NCBI RefSeq assembly: GCF_002091955.1
Contig: NZ_MKKY01000042.1
Span: 186,001 to 250,000 of the forward strand
Length of the DNA stretch: 64,000 nucleotides
Reading direction: 5' to 3'
From: Rhodococcus sp. 1168
Lineage (GTDB): Bacteria > Actinomycetota > Actinomycetes > Mycobacteriales > Mycobacteriaceae
The notes under the pieces are model-generated. The model saw only the letters and a list, made by a program, of their open reading frames with translations, was not told the DNA's origin and did not search any database. Positions 38,519 through 46,468 of this stretch are shown piece by piece. The translations under genes and the position numbers were made by a program. How positions within the stretch are numbered: the first letter of the stretch is position 1; each line of letters opens with the position of its first letter.

Positions 38519-38548
38519 GACCCCGGCGATTGCGCCGGGGTCTTTTTT
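38519..38548 (+). terminator. Terminator of the Gly-Cys-Val tRNA operon
   Basis: A perfect 10-bp GC-rich stem (GACCCCGGCG / CGCCGGGGTC) with loop ATTG, then six T. Classic intrinsic terminator. Confidence 0.9.
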
Positions 38549-38652
38549 GTCTCATCAGGACTGTCGAGATGTTTACCGCCGATCGTGAGTGGTGATCCAC
38601 GTCATAGACGTGCACTCTGGTTTTCCAGCCCGCGATCGAAAGGACGCCTGCG

Positions 38653-38916
38653 ATGGCCGACGACAATCAACCGAGCACCGAGGGCAGCGAACCTCAGGTC
38701 AGTTCCGATGCGCACAAGCGTGCACAAGACGAAGTGGCCGGCATCGATGCCGAGTACGAGCCTGGTTCGAGACCGACGGTTGTTCTTCCAGGCACCAACG
38801 GAATGGTGTCGGGTACGGCGTTCGCCGACATGGTCGATGACGAGGGAAACTTGAAAGAAGACGATTCGGAAGACACCGCTGACAGCACGTCGACGGCCGA
38901 CGACCGGGACGAATGA
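38653..38916 (+). CDS. Small acidic conserved protein
   Basis: An 87-residue, strongly acidic, probably disordered protein. The middle contains RPTVVLPGTNGMVSGTAFAD, followed by an Asp/Glu/Ser/Thr-rich tail. The TVVLPG.xG.VSGTA pattern recalls small conserved actinobacterial proteins of unknown function. The ATG has AAAGGA upstream, and its stop overlaps the start of the hydrolase gene by 4 bases, which supports both starts. Confidence 0.75.
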   Translation: MADDNQPSTEGSEPQVSSDAHKRAQDEVAGIDAEYEPGSRPTVVLPGTNGMVSGTAFADMVDDEGNLKEDDSEDTADSTSTADDRDE

Positions 38917-39596
38917 GCGAAGGAACCGACAACTCCGGCGACGGCGAAGTGCCCAAGTTCGTCGATGAAGCCGAGGTGCGTGGCTTCTTGCACACGCCGT
39001 CAGGACCCTCGGTGGGTTCTCTCGCACTCACTCACGGCGCAGGTGGAAACTCCGACGCTCCGCTCCTCGTCGCCACTGCTGAAGCGTGGTCGGCACGAGG
39101 ATTCACGGTTCTACGGTTCGATCTGGCGTTTCGACAGCGAAAGCCGTCCGGTCCCCCGCATCCGTCGAAGGCCGACGCCGACCGCGCGTCGATCGACGCG
39201 GCAGTGACGTACCTCCGCAGGCTGCGCGGCGGCCCCATTTTGCTCGGCGGCCACTCGTACGGGGGTCGGCAGGCATCGATGCTTGTAGCCGAACAGCCGG
39301 AACTGGTCGATGGGCTGATTCTGATGTCGTATCCATTGCACCCTCCTGTCAAACCGGAGAAGGCACGCACTGCGCATCTCCCCCAGCTGCGCACTCGAAC
39401 GATGTTCGTACACGGCACGAAGGACCTGTTCGGTTCACCCGCCGAGCTGTCCGATGCAATCGCGTTGGTGCCTGCTCATACCGCCACGATCGAGATTTCC
39501 GGTGCAGGCCACGATCTGTCGGCAAAAAAATACGGAGTAGCCGGCCTGGTTCTCGAGAGGGCACTCGAATTCTTCGATGCGGGGTCCTGGAGTTAG
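38913..39596 (+). CDS. Alpha/beta hydrolase (KANL3/Tex30-like)
   Basis: A 227-residue cytoplasmic hydrolase. LTHGAGGNSDAPLLVATA forms the oxyanion loop, GGHSYGGRQASMLVAEQP is the nucleophile elbow (Ser), FVHGTKDLFGSPAEL carries the acid and SGAGHDLSA the His, so the triad is complete. The group includes dienelactone-hydrolase-like proteins; substrate unknown. It is coupled to the acidic protein gene by ATGA overlap. Confidence 0.85.
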   Translation: MSEGTDNSGDGEVPKFVDEAEVRGFLHTPSGPSVGSLALTHGAGGNSDAPLLVATAEAWSARGFTVLRFDLAFRQRKPSGPPHPSKADADRASIDAAVTYLRRLRGGPILLGGHSYGGRQASMLVAEQPELVDGLILMSYPLHPPVKPEKARTAHLPQLRTRTMFVHGTKDLFGSPAELSDAIALVPAHTATIEISGAGHDLSAKKYGVAGLVLERALEFFDAGSWS

Positions 39597-39689
39597 AGCG
39601 AATGGCCCCCGGGCGCGATCGGGCTCGTCGTTATGCAATCGTCATGCCGCCGACTGTCGACTTTCGAGTGAGGTGTTCTACTTAGATCC

Positions 39690-40142
39690 ATGCCCACCTG
39701 GGGATGGTTCATCGTCGCATTGGTCCTCATCGATGCCGCAGTGCTCGCGGTCTGGCTCCTCGCGCGCAAGAGTCCACCCAAGAACGCTGCTGCCACAACA
39801 CAATTGATGCTCGCAGGTCTGGATCACTCGGCGCGCGAAGATATATATCGTCTCGTGGGGGAAAGGAAGAAGATCCACGCAATCAAGTTGTTCCGCGAAA
39901 GAACCGGCGCAGGACTCCAAGAAGCCAAAGATGTTGTCGAGTCCGTCGGGCGCGGAAACCCTATCCCCACGCTCGGCGCCTCGACAGATGTATCAGGCAC
40001 GGATACCTGTGCTTGGGCAGACATCATTCCCAGGCTGCGCACCCTCAAGGCCGAAGGCAACATAATTTCTGCCATCAAGCTCTTGCGCGCTCGATCCGAG
40101 CTTTCGTTGCGTGAGGCGAAGGCAGCGGTCGACCGCCTGTGA
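39690..40142 (+). CDS. Membrane-anchored protein with two L7/L12 C-terminal-like motifs
   Basis: A 150-residue protein. Residues 6-25 form one membrane helix (WFIVALVLIDAAVLAVWLLA). The soluble part has two similar units: residues 59-86 (KKIHAIKLFRERTGAGLQEA then KDVVESV) and 121-149 (GNIISAIKLLRARSELSLRE then AKAAVDRL). Both match the ribosomal protein L7/L12 C-terminal pattern K-I-x-x-I-K-x-x-R-x-x-T-G-L-x-L-x-E-A-K-x-x-V, without the hinge and N-terminal domain. The stop overlaps the next GTG by 4 bases. Function unknown; L7/L12 tails bind translational GTPases, so a membrane link to translation is only a guess. Confidence 0.8.
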   Translation: MPTWGWFIVALVLIDAAVLAVWLLARKSPPKNAAATTQLMLAGLDHSAREDIYRLVGERKKIHAIKLFRERTGAGLQEAKDVVESVGRGNPIPTLGASTDVSGTDTCAWADIIPRLRTLKAEGNIISAIKLLRARSELSLREAKAAVDRL

Positions 40143-40690
40143 CTGTCACCGTATCCACCGCAGGCCTGTGGGACGCCGAGCAGCTAGCCGATGTCGCGGC
40201 TGTCACCTTTCCGCTGGCATGCCCGCCTGGCTCGTCCAGAGCAGCAATAGCGGCGTTCATAGACGGCGTTCTATCGCATGAGCGATTCGGTGAGTACCTG
40301 GCGGATCCGCAGCGCACCATTCTGGCGGCGACCGACGATGCTTCCACCGATGATGCTTCCATGGTCGGATACGCCATGCTCGTGTCCGGACCACCATCGG
40401 ATCCGGACGTTGCGCGAGTGCTGACGTACACACCGACGATGGAACTCTCCAAGATGTATGTGCTTCCCGGCCATCACGGGAGCGAAGTGGCGGCGGCCCT
40501 GATGGCCGAATCACTGGCCCGGGCGACCCTCGACGGGTGCACAGGTATCTGGCTGGGCGTCAACCAACAGAACCTGCGCGCCCAACGCTTCTATGCCAAA
40601 CAGGGATTCGAGATCGTCGGAACCAAAACCTTCACACTAGGCTCCGAGATCCACGATGACTTCGTGATGGAGCGAGCACTACGGTCGTAA
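40139..40690 (+). CDS. GNAT-family N-acetyltransferase
   Basis: A 183-residue acetyltransferase. The acetyl-CoA loop is in KMYVLPGHHGSEVAAALMAE (motif A), followed by GIWLGVNQQNLRAQRFYAKQ and GFEIVGTKTF (motif B). Residues around 75 contain the direct repeat DDAS-T-DDAS, a short in-frame duplication. The GTG start overlaps the previous stop, so the two genes are coupled. Its 3' end runs into a 20-bp tandem repeat and the convergent zapE. Confidence 0.85.
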   Translation: MTVTVSTAGLWDAEQLADVAAVTFPLACPPGSSRAAIAAFIDGVLSHERFGEYLADPQRTILAATDDASTDDASMVGYAMLVSGPPSDPDVARVLTYTPTMELSKMYVLPGHHGSEVAAALMAESLARATLDGCTGIWLGVNQQNLRAQRFYAKQGFEIVGTKTFTLGSEIHDDFVMERALRS

Positions 40691-40698
40691 ATCTGCCG

Positions 40699-40758
40699 AC
40701 CCGAGCGTCACCCGGCTGACCCGAGCGTCATCCGACTAACCTGAGCGTCATCCGACGG
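40699..40758. repeat. Three tandem 20-bp repeats
   Basis: Three adjoining copies of a 20-base unit, consensus ACCCGAGCGTCAYCCGRCTR, lie between the convergent acetyltransferase and zapE genes; the last copy includes the zapE stop codon. Differences between copies are few. Confidence 0.85.
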
Positions 40759-41761
40759 CGGCGAAGCGAGACAAGGCAAGCAGACGGGACGTCGCACGGA
40801 GGTACTTCTTACGGTAACCACCGGCCAGCATTTCCTCGGTGAAAATCTCGTCGAGCTTGCTGCCTGATCCGGTCACCGGTATGCCCGCGTCGTACAGGCG
40901 GTCGGCGAGCACCACGAGTCGAAGCGCAACAGCCTGGTCCGACGCCGGGTGCACGTTCTTCCAGAACACCGCCTGCACACCGTCGAGCAGCTTTCCGTAT
41001 CGCGATGGATGCAGTGTGCTCAGATGTGCCAACAACTCGTCGAAATCGTCGAGGGTCGCATCCGCCACGGAATCCGCCCGTTCGATCAACTCGGCTTCGG
41101 ATGTCGGGTCGGGGGCCGGGGGTAGGTCACGGTGTCGGTAGTCGGGGCCATCGACCCGAATGGACTCGAAGATGGACCCGAGCTTCTTGATTTCCCGCAT
41201 GAAGTCCTCGGCTGCGAATCTTCCTTCGCCGAGTTGACCGGGCAGGGTGTTGGACGTGGCCACGATGGACACGCCGCGCTGAGATAGCTCGGACAGCAAT
41301 CGCGACACGAGCATCGTGTCGCCTGGATCGTCGAGTTCGAACTCGTCGATACACAGAACGCTGTGACCCGACAACTCCTCGAGCGCCTTGTTGAAGCCGA
41401 GCGCACCCACCACATGAGTCAATTCGACGAACGTACCGAATGCCTTCGGTTCGGGGACGCTGTGGAAGATCGAGGCCAGGAGGTGGGTCTTACCGACACC
41501 GAAACCACCGTCGAGGTACAAGCCTGCGCCGGTAGAGGGCGTCTTCTTGCCGAACAGTCCGCGTTTACCCTTCCCGCGAATCTTTGTCACCTTCTCCGCA
41601 AACGACCCGGCTTTGGCGACTGCCTCGGCCTGGCTTGGTTCGTTCGGATCCGGGATGTACGAGGCGAAACTGACTTCGTCGAACATGGCCGGGGGGACCA
41701 TCTGCGCGATCAACTGATCGGAGGGCACGACAGGATTACGATCGACAAGACGTCCAGGCAT
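40748..41761 (-). CDS. zapE: Cell division ATPase ZapE (AFG1-like)
   Basis: A 337-residue AFG1/ZapE family ATPase. Walker A is GGFGVGKTHLLAS, Walker B LCIDEFELDDPGD, with the sensor VSIVATSNTLPGQLGEGRF and the family's C-terminal FDELFTEE-like segment (KLDEIFTEEMLAGGYRKKYL). In E. coli ZapE interacts with the division ring; in actinobacteria the role is not established. It is divergent from the reductase gene with 34 bases between starts. Confidence 0.92.
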   Translation of the reverse strand: MPGRLVDRNPVVPSDQLIAQMVPPAMFDEVSFASYIPDPNEPSQAEAVAKAGSFAEKVTKIRGKGKRGLFGKKTPSTGAGLYLDGGFGVGKTHLLASIFHSVPEPKAFGTFVELTHVVGALGFNKALEELSGHSVLCIDEFELDDPGDTMLVSRLLSELSQRGVSIVATSNTLPGQLGEGRFAAEDFMREIKKLGSIFESIRVDGPDYRHRDLPPAPDPTSEAELIERADSVADATLDDFDELLAHLSTLHPSRYGKLLDGVQAVFWKNVHPASDQAVALRLVVLADRLYDAGIPVTGSGSKLDEIFTEEMLAGGYRKKYLRATSRLLALSRFAAVG

Positions 41762-41795
41762 CTAGTAAGCGTAACGAGGTGGTCTTATTTACAAT

Positions 41796-42614
41796 GTGCG
41801 CCTACTCGATATTGCGACCTACTTCACACCCGGCTCCGGCACGTCCTACCCGGCTGACGGCGTCGTCGACCTGGCCGAACTACGCCGGTTGTACGCCTAT
41901 CCGGACAACCTGACCGCACCGTGGATCCGGACGAACTTCGTCTCCAGCATCGACGGAGCCGTCAGCGCCGACGGCGTGTCCTCAGGTCTCGGTACACCCT
42001 CTGACAAGGCAGTGTTCGATGTCCTGCGAACACTTGCGGATGCGGTTCTCGTCGGGGCGGGGACGGTGCGAAGCGAGAATTACGGGGGCGTCCGGCTGAC
42101 GAAGTCACAACAGAGCCAACGAATCGACGCGGGCCTGGTACCGATCCCCCCGGTAGTGGTCGTCACTGCTTCGGCGTCGATCGATCCGAGATCGCGGCTT
42201 CTCACCGACACCGAAGTGCCGCCGACGATAATCACGACGACCTCCGCGTCGGCGAAGTCACGTTCGGCACTTCGCGAAGCAGGTGCGCACATGATCGAAG
42301 TCGAGGAAACTACCGTTCCGACATCTGCTGTCCTGGCCGCCTTGGAAGAACTGGGTCTGAGGCGAGTCCTGTGCGAAGGCGGCCCAGGCCTGTTCGGAAC
42401 ACTGCTTGCAGACGATTGCGTCGACGAACTATGCCTGACGACTTCGCCGAACCTGCTCGCGGGAAAGTCGGGGCGTATTGCGCACTCGAATGCGTCGGTT
42501 TTTCACCGGATGAAACGTATTCACGTGCTCGCGGACGACGATGGAACTCTGCTGACCAGATGGGTCCGAGTGCGTCCGGCCGGGACCGGTGAAGTTTCCG
42601 GTGCGGAAAAGTAG
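41796..42614 (+). CDS. Pyrimidine reductase family protein (RibD C-terminal domain, Rv2671-like)
   Basis: A 272-residue NADPH reductase domain like the C-terminal half of RibD: TNFVSSIDGAVSADGVSSGL, ADAVLVGAGTVRSENYGG, and LRRVLCEGGPGLFGTLLADD. It lacks the deaminase domain. The mycobacterial homologue Rv2671 has been reported to have dihydrofolate reductase activity; that is inferred here. The GTG start follows an AT-rich stretch. It begins the block that ends with msrB. Confidence 0.9.
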   Translation: MRLLDIATYFTPGSGTSYPADGVVDLAELRRLYAYPDNLTAPWIRTNFVSSIDGAVSADGVSSGLGTPSDKAVFDVLRTLADAVLVGAGTVRSENYGGVRLTKSQQSQRIDAGLVPIPPVVVVTASASIDPRSRLLTDTEVPPTIITTTSASAKSRSALREAGAHMIEVEETTVPTSAVLAALEELGLRRVLCEGGPGLFGTLLADDCVDELCLTTSPNLLAGKSGRIAHSNASVFHRMKRIHVLADDDGTLLTRWVRVRPAGTGEVSGAEK

Positions 42615-42627
42615 ATAGCCTCGCAGC

Positions 42628-44190
42628 GTGACGCAGAAAAGATCGTTGCTCGCAGTTCTTCTCTCGGTCTCGATGTTGGGGGCGGCATGCAGTGCTGGGC
42701 CGTCCGGACGCCCAGACGTCGCCGTCGAGCAGAACTCCCCCGGGCTACCCGATAAGTCCACTGCCGATACGGAACCGAAGAGTCCAGAACTACAGGTTCC
42801 GGTGAACGATCTTGCGTGGACCGATTGCACACAGAGCACCCTCGATCTATACGGCCTCACCTCCCGCACTCCCGGGGTCGTGCTCGAATGCGCTGACTTC
42901 GACGCGCCTGTCGACCCGAGCGGTCAGATGTTCGGGTCCTTCTCCGTCGGCGCACTGCGTGCGAAATTGGACAGGACGCCGCCCGATGCCGCGCCCCTGG
43001 TTTTCACGTCCGGGTCCGACCGCGCGTCGATCGCCACACTTGCCGACCTTGCGGCCGGCAACAGCAGCACGATGCTGGAGGCTCACCCGCTCGTCGCTAT
43101 CGATCGGCGCGGAATCGGCAGGTCGACAGCCATCGATTGCGTGAAAGCCGACACCCGCGAGACGCTGGCGAACCTGGGGCAATTCGCGGCGTCCGACGGT
43201 GATGCCGTGGACCGCGCCGTCGCTGTCGGACGCCAGGCGACGATCGAATGCACCGATCTACTGCAGCCACAGGAGATCGCTTTCGCCACCAGCTATGCCG
43301 CAGGCGATCTGGAACAGCTTCGGATTGCCTGGGGAATCGATGCTCTCGGCATCGTCGGCACCGGAAACGGTGCATCCACCGCGCTGGCGTACGCAGCCCA
43401 GTACCCGGACCGAGTGTCGCGGTTGATTCTCGATTCGCCCACCGGAATGAACGTAGATCAGATGACCGTGGCCCAGCAGAAGACGGAAGGAAGAGAGGCT
43501 GCGTTCACGGCGTTCCTACAGCGATGCCAGGCACTCCAGTGCTCGCTCGGATCCGACCCCAAGGGCGCGGTATCCGAACTCCTGGCCCAGGTGGCGAGCG
43601 GAGCGCTGGCACCTCTGTCGACCCACGCTGTGCTCGACGGGATCGCTTATGCACTTGCCTCGTCCTCCGGTGATCCGTCGAGACGGACACTCGAGCTTGC
43701 CGATGCACTCTCCACAGCCAGGTCCGGCGATCCGTCCGCACTGAGCCGGTTGTCCTCACGCGGTGCAGTTGCCTACGGAACGGACGGTCAGTTCGTCGCA
43801 CGCTGCATCGACGGCCAACAGTGGCCATCCCCGCAGGCCGTCCGGGATGCCGGTGCGAGGTGGAGCGAGCAATACCCCATCTTCGGCACCGACGCAGCTC
43901 TGACAGCACTCACGTGCTCGTCGTGGCCCACCGCACCCGCCCCGCCCCTGCCGACGTCGCTGTCCGTTCCGGTTCTCGAGCTCAGTGGCACCGGTGACCC
44001 GGTCGTCGGAAATGGGGGGTTCGCCAGTGTGACCGGGCTTGTTGCCGCCACCGGCACGCGTTCTGCCGCCATGACCTGGCAGGGCGCCGGCCACCCGGTG
44101 ATCGGCGGGTCGGTGTGCGCCCAGGCAGCGGCCACTGCGTACGCGACCGAAGCGTCGTTGCCTCCCGACGGCAGTGTCTGTCCCGCGTGA
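42628..44190 (+). CDS. TAP-like alpha/beta hydrolase lipoprotein lacking the nucleophile Ser
   Basis: A 520-residue exported lipoprotein (lipobox LGAAC) related to tripeptidyl-aminopeptidase-like hydrolases and placed like Rv2672. AIDRRGIGRSTAIDC and PDRVSRLILDSPTG are family segments, and the C-terminal TAP-like domain has WQGAGHPVIGGSVCAQ. At the nucleophile elbow, GxSxG is replaced by GTGNG (residues 244-248), putting Gly246 in the Ser position. If the reading is right, it cannot work as a serine hydrolase and may bind envelope ligands. It is followed by aftC. Confidence 0.85.
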   Translation: MTQKRSLLAVLLSVSMLGAACSAGPSGRPDVAVEQNSPGLPDKSTADTEPKSPELQVPVNDLAWTDCTQSTLDLYGLTSRTPGVVLECADFDAPVDPSGQMFGSFSVGALRAKLDRTPPDAAPLVFTSGSDRASIATLADLAAGNSSTMLEAHPLVAIDRRGIGRSTAIDCVKADTRETLANLGQFAASDGDAVDRAVAVGRQATIECTDLLQPQEIAFATSYAAGDLEQLRIAWGIDALGIVGTGNGASTALAYAAQYPDRVSRLILDSPTGMNVDQMTVAQQKTEGREAAFTAFLQRCQALQCSLGSDPKGAVSELLAQVASGALAPLSTHAVLDGIAYALASSSGDPSRRTLELADALSTARSGDPSALSRLSSRGAVAYGTDGQFVARCIDGQQWPSPQAVRDAGARWSEQYPIFGTDAALTALTCSSWPTAPAPPLPTSLSVPVLELSGTGDPVVGNGGFASVTGLVAATGTRSAAMTWQGAGHPVIGGSVCAQAAATAYATEASLPPDGSVCPA

Positions 44191-44281
44191 CACGTCGGCT
44201 ATCGATTCACGAAGTGGTACCGAATGCACCCAACGGGTGTCGACGGTCATTGCCCGAGCCCGGTCAAGGTACCGTTCCCAC

Positions 44282-45538
44282 GTGTCACTTAGCTTCCTCG
44301 AGCCCCGCAACGGCCGGACGACCGCGGATGTAGTCCGGTTCGCGCTATGGCCGATCGCCATCATGACTGTTCTCAACCGGGCGATCGTACGTGCGGTCAA
44401 CGGTGACTTCACCAATGACTTCAATCCCGTTTACCAGGCTGCACTCGCGTTTCTCAATCGCGAGCCGGTGTACACGGCGAACTTCGACTCGGTCGATCCG
44501 CACTATCTCTATCAGCCGAGCGCGACGATGCTGTTGTCGCCTCTCGCAATCATCGATCCCGAACGGTCTCGCTGGTTGTTCATCTTGGCGAGCACGGTCG
44601 CGATCGTTCTTGCGTTGTACATCTTGCTCAAAATCTTCGGATTCGGTCTGAATTCTGTCGCAGCTCCCGCACTTCTCCTCGCCGCCTTCGCGAGTGAAAC
44701 AGTGACCAACACTCTGGTGTTCACCAACTTCAACGGATTCGTTCTGTTGGGTGAGGTTGCCTTCATCTACTGGCTGCTCCAGCGAAAAGACTTGTCCGCC
44801 GGCGTGGCAATGGGGCTGACACTTGCCATCAAACCGATCCTCGCGCCGCTTCTGATCATTCCGTTGATGACCAAGCAGTGGAAAGTTTTCATCACCGCTG
44901 TTGCGATTCCTGTCGTGTTGCTTCTGATCGCATGGCCGCTGTCGGCGGACCCGATGGAATTCATCGACCGCACCCTCCCCTACCTTCTCGAGTCGCGCGA
45001 TTACTTCAACAGCGCGATTGTCGGCAACGGCCGCTACTACGGATTGCCGGAGTTGCTGATCTACGCAATCCGTGGTGTTCTCGGGGTGATGGTTCTGGTG
45101 TCGCTGTGGTTGCTCTATCGCTACTGCCGCGAGGACCGTCTGTTCTTCATAGCGACAACGTCGGGTCTTGTCCTGACGGCACATTGGCTACTCGGGTCAC
45201 TCGGCCAGATGTACTATTCGATGCTGCTGTTCCCGCTGTTGATGACGGTCGTGCTCAAGAACTCGGTTCTCCGAAACTGGCCGGCGTGGCTCGCAATCTA
45301 TGGATTCATGAGCTACGACCGCTGGTTGTCGGGCCGATTCCCGACGGGAGGCCGGGCCATGGACTACATGCGTACTACCTTCGGCTGGAGCCTGCTGATC
45401 ATCGTGATCTTCTCGGTTCTGATCGGACGGTACTTCGCTGCCCGCAGTGACGGACGGCTCGACGACGGAATCGAACCCGAGTACCTCCTCCCGGAGATCT
45501 CACCTGCGCAAACAACGAAGCAGCTCGAGAAGTATTAG
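44282..45538 (+). CDS. aftC: Alpha-(1->3)-arabinofuranosyltransferase AftC
   Basis: A 418-residue GT87 membrane enzyme that adds branching arabinofuranose to arabinogalactan and lipoarabinomannan from decaprenyl-phospho-arabinose. Close to mycobacterial AftC: DFNPVYQAALAFLNREPVYT, VDPHYLYQPSATMLLSPLAI, SETVTNTLVFTNFNGFVLL, RTLPYLLESRDYFNSAIVGN and VLRNWPAWLAIYGFM. About 10 membrane helices. The GTG start at VSLSFLEP is uncertain: mycobacterial AftC is about 20 residues longer, and an in-frame GTG 15 codons upstream would fit. Confidence 0.93.
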   Translation: MSLSFLEPRNGRTTADVVRFALWPIAIMTVLNRAIVRAVNGDFTNDFNPVYQAALAFLNREPVYTANFDSVDPHYLYQPSATMLLSPLAIIDPERSRWLFILASTVAIVLALYILLKIFGFGLNSVAAPALLLAAFASETVTNTLVFTNFNGFVLLGEVAFIYWLLQRKDLSAGVAMGLTLAIKPILAPLLIIPLMTKQWKVFITAVAIPVVLLLIAWPLSADPMEFIDRTLPYLLESRDYFNSAIVGNGRYYGLPELLIYAIRGVLGVMVLVSLWLLYRYCREDRLFFIATTSGLVLTAHWLLGSLGQMYYSMLLFPLLMTVVLKNSVLRNWPAWLAIYGFMSYDRWLSGRFPTGGRAMDYMRTTFGWSLLIIVIFSVLIGRYFAARSDGRLDDGIEPEYLLPEISPAQTTKQLEKY

Positions 45539-45547
45539 CGTGGTGTC

Positions 45548-45973
45548 ATGAGTTCAGCGACCGACAAAAATTCTGTTCCCGCCGTTCAGCTCACCGACGC
45601 ACAATGGCGCGAGAAGCTCACCCCCGAGGAGTACGCAGTCCTGCGGCAGGCGGGCACCGAGCGTCCGTTCGTCGGGGAGTACACCGACACCAAGACCGAT
45701 GGTGTGTACAGCTGCCGCGCATGCGGGGCCGAACTGTTTCGCAGTACCGAAAAGTTCGAGTCACACTGCGGTTGGCCGTCCTTCTTCGACCCCGCAGACA
45801 GTGACGCAGTCATCCTCAACGAGGACACCACGCTCGGGATGCGACGCGTGGAGGTCATCTGCAAGAACTGCCACAGCCACCTCGGCCACGTCTTCGAGGG
45901 CGAGGGCTACCCGACGCCCACAGATCAGCGGTATTGCATCAACTCGATTTCTCTCGTTCTCGACCCCTCCTGA
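45548..45973 (+). CDS. msrB: Peptide-methionine (R)-S-oxide reductase
   Basis: A 141-residue repair enzyme reducing methionine-R-sulfoxide in proteins. Structural zinc ligands are CRAC (Cys56, Cys59) and CKNC (Cys105, Cys108); the catalytic Cys130 is in RYCINSISL; the conserved HCGWPSFFDP and HLGHVFEGEG are present. The ATG lies 9 bases after the aftC stop, so it likely shares its transcript, the same order as in mycobacteria. Confidence 0.96.
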   Translation: MSSATDKNSVPAVQLTDAQWREKLTPEEYAVLRQAGTERPFVGEYTDTKTDGVYSCRACGAELFRSTEKFESHCGWPSFFDPADSDAVILNEDTTLGMRRVEVICKNCHSHLGHVFEGEGYPTPTDQRYCINSISLVLDPS

Positions 45974-46009
45974 CCCCGACCGGCCGAGTGCGCAGCGCAT
46001 AATGTGACG

Positions 46010-46468
46010 ATGCGCACTTTCACCTCAGCACAGCAGATCACTGCGGCCGTCGGCGAGGACCTCGGCACGAGTGACTGGATGCAGATCACCCAAGACCGGG
46101 TCAACACATTCGCCGACGCCACTGGTGATCAGCAGTGGATTCATGTCGACGTCGAACGAGCAAAGAAGGAAAGCCCGTTCGGCGGCCCGATTGCGCACGG
46201 CTATCTGAGCTTGTCCTTGATCCCGGTACTCACTTGGCAGATCTACACCATCGAGAATGCCAAGCTCGGAATCAACTACGGGTCCAACAAGGTTCGCTTC
46301 ATCAACCCCGTCGAGGTCGGATCTCACGTCCGGTTGCAGACCACACTGACCTCGGCCGAAGAAGTGTCCGGTGGCGCACTCCAGATCGTGGCCACCAACA
46401 CACTTCACATCGAGGGCGAAGACAAGCCCGCGTTGATTGCAGAAACGATCAGCCGAGTTCTCTTCTGA
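46010..46468 (+). CDS. MaoC-family hydratase
   Basis: A 152-residue single hot-dog protein. FADATGDQQWIHVDVERAKK contains the hydratase-2 Asp and His, and PFGGPIAHGYLSLSLIP is the family substrate loop. Such proteins hydrate trans-2-enoyl-CoA or are related to Rv0130. The ATG at MRTFTSAQQ is used; a GTG 2 codons upstream is possible. The 3' end overlaps the convergent molybdoenzyme gene by 20 bases. Confidence 0.88.
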   Translation: MRTFTSAQQITAAVGEDLGTSDWMQITQDRVNTFADATGDQQWIHVDVERAKKESPFGGPIAHGYLSLSLIPVLTWQIYTIENAKLGINYGSNKVRFINPVEVGSHVRLQTTLTSAEEVSGGALQIVATNTLHIEGEDKPALIAETISRVLF

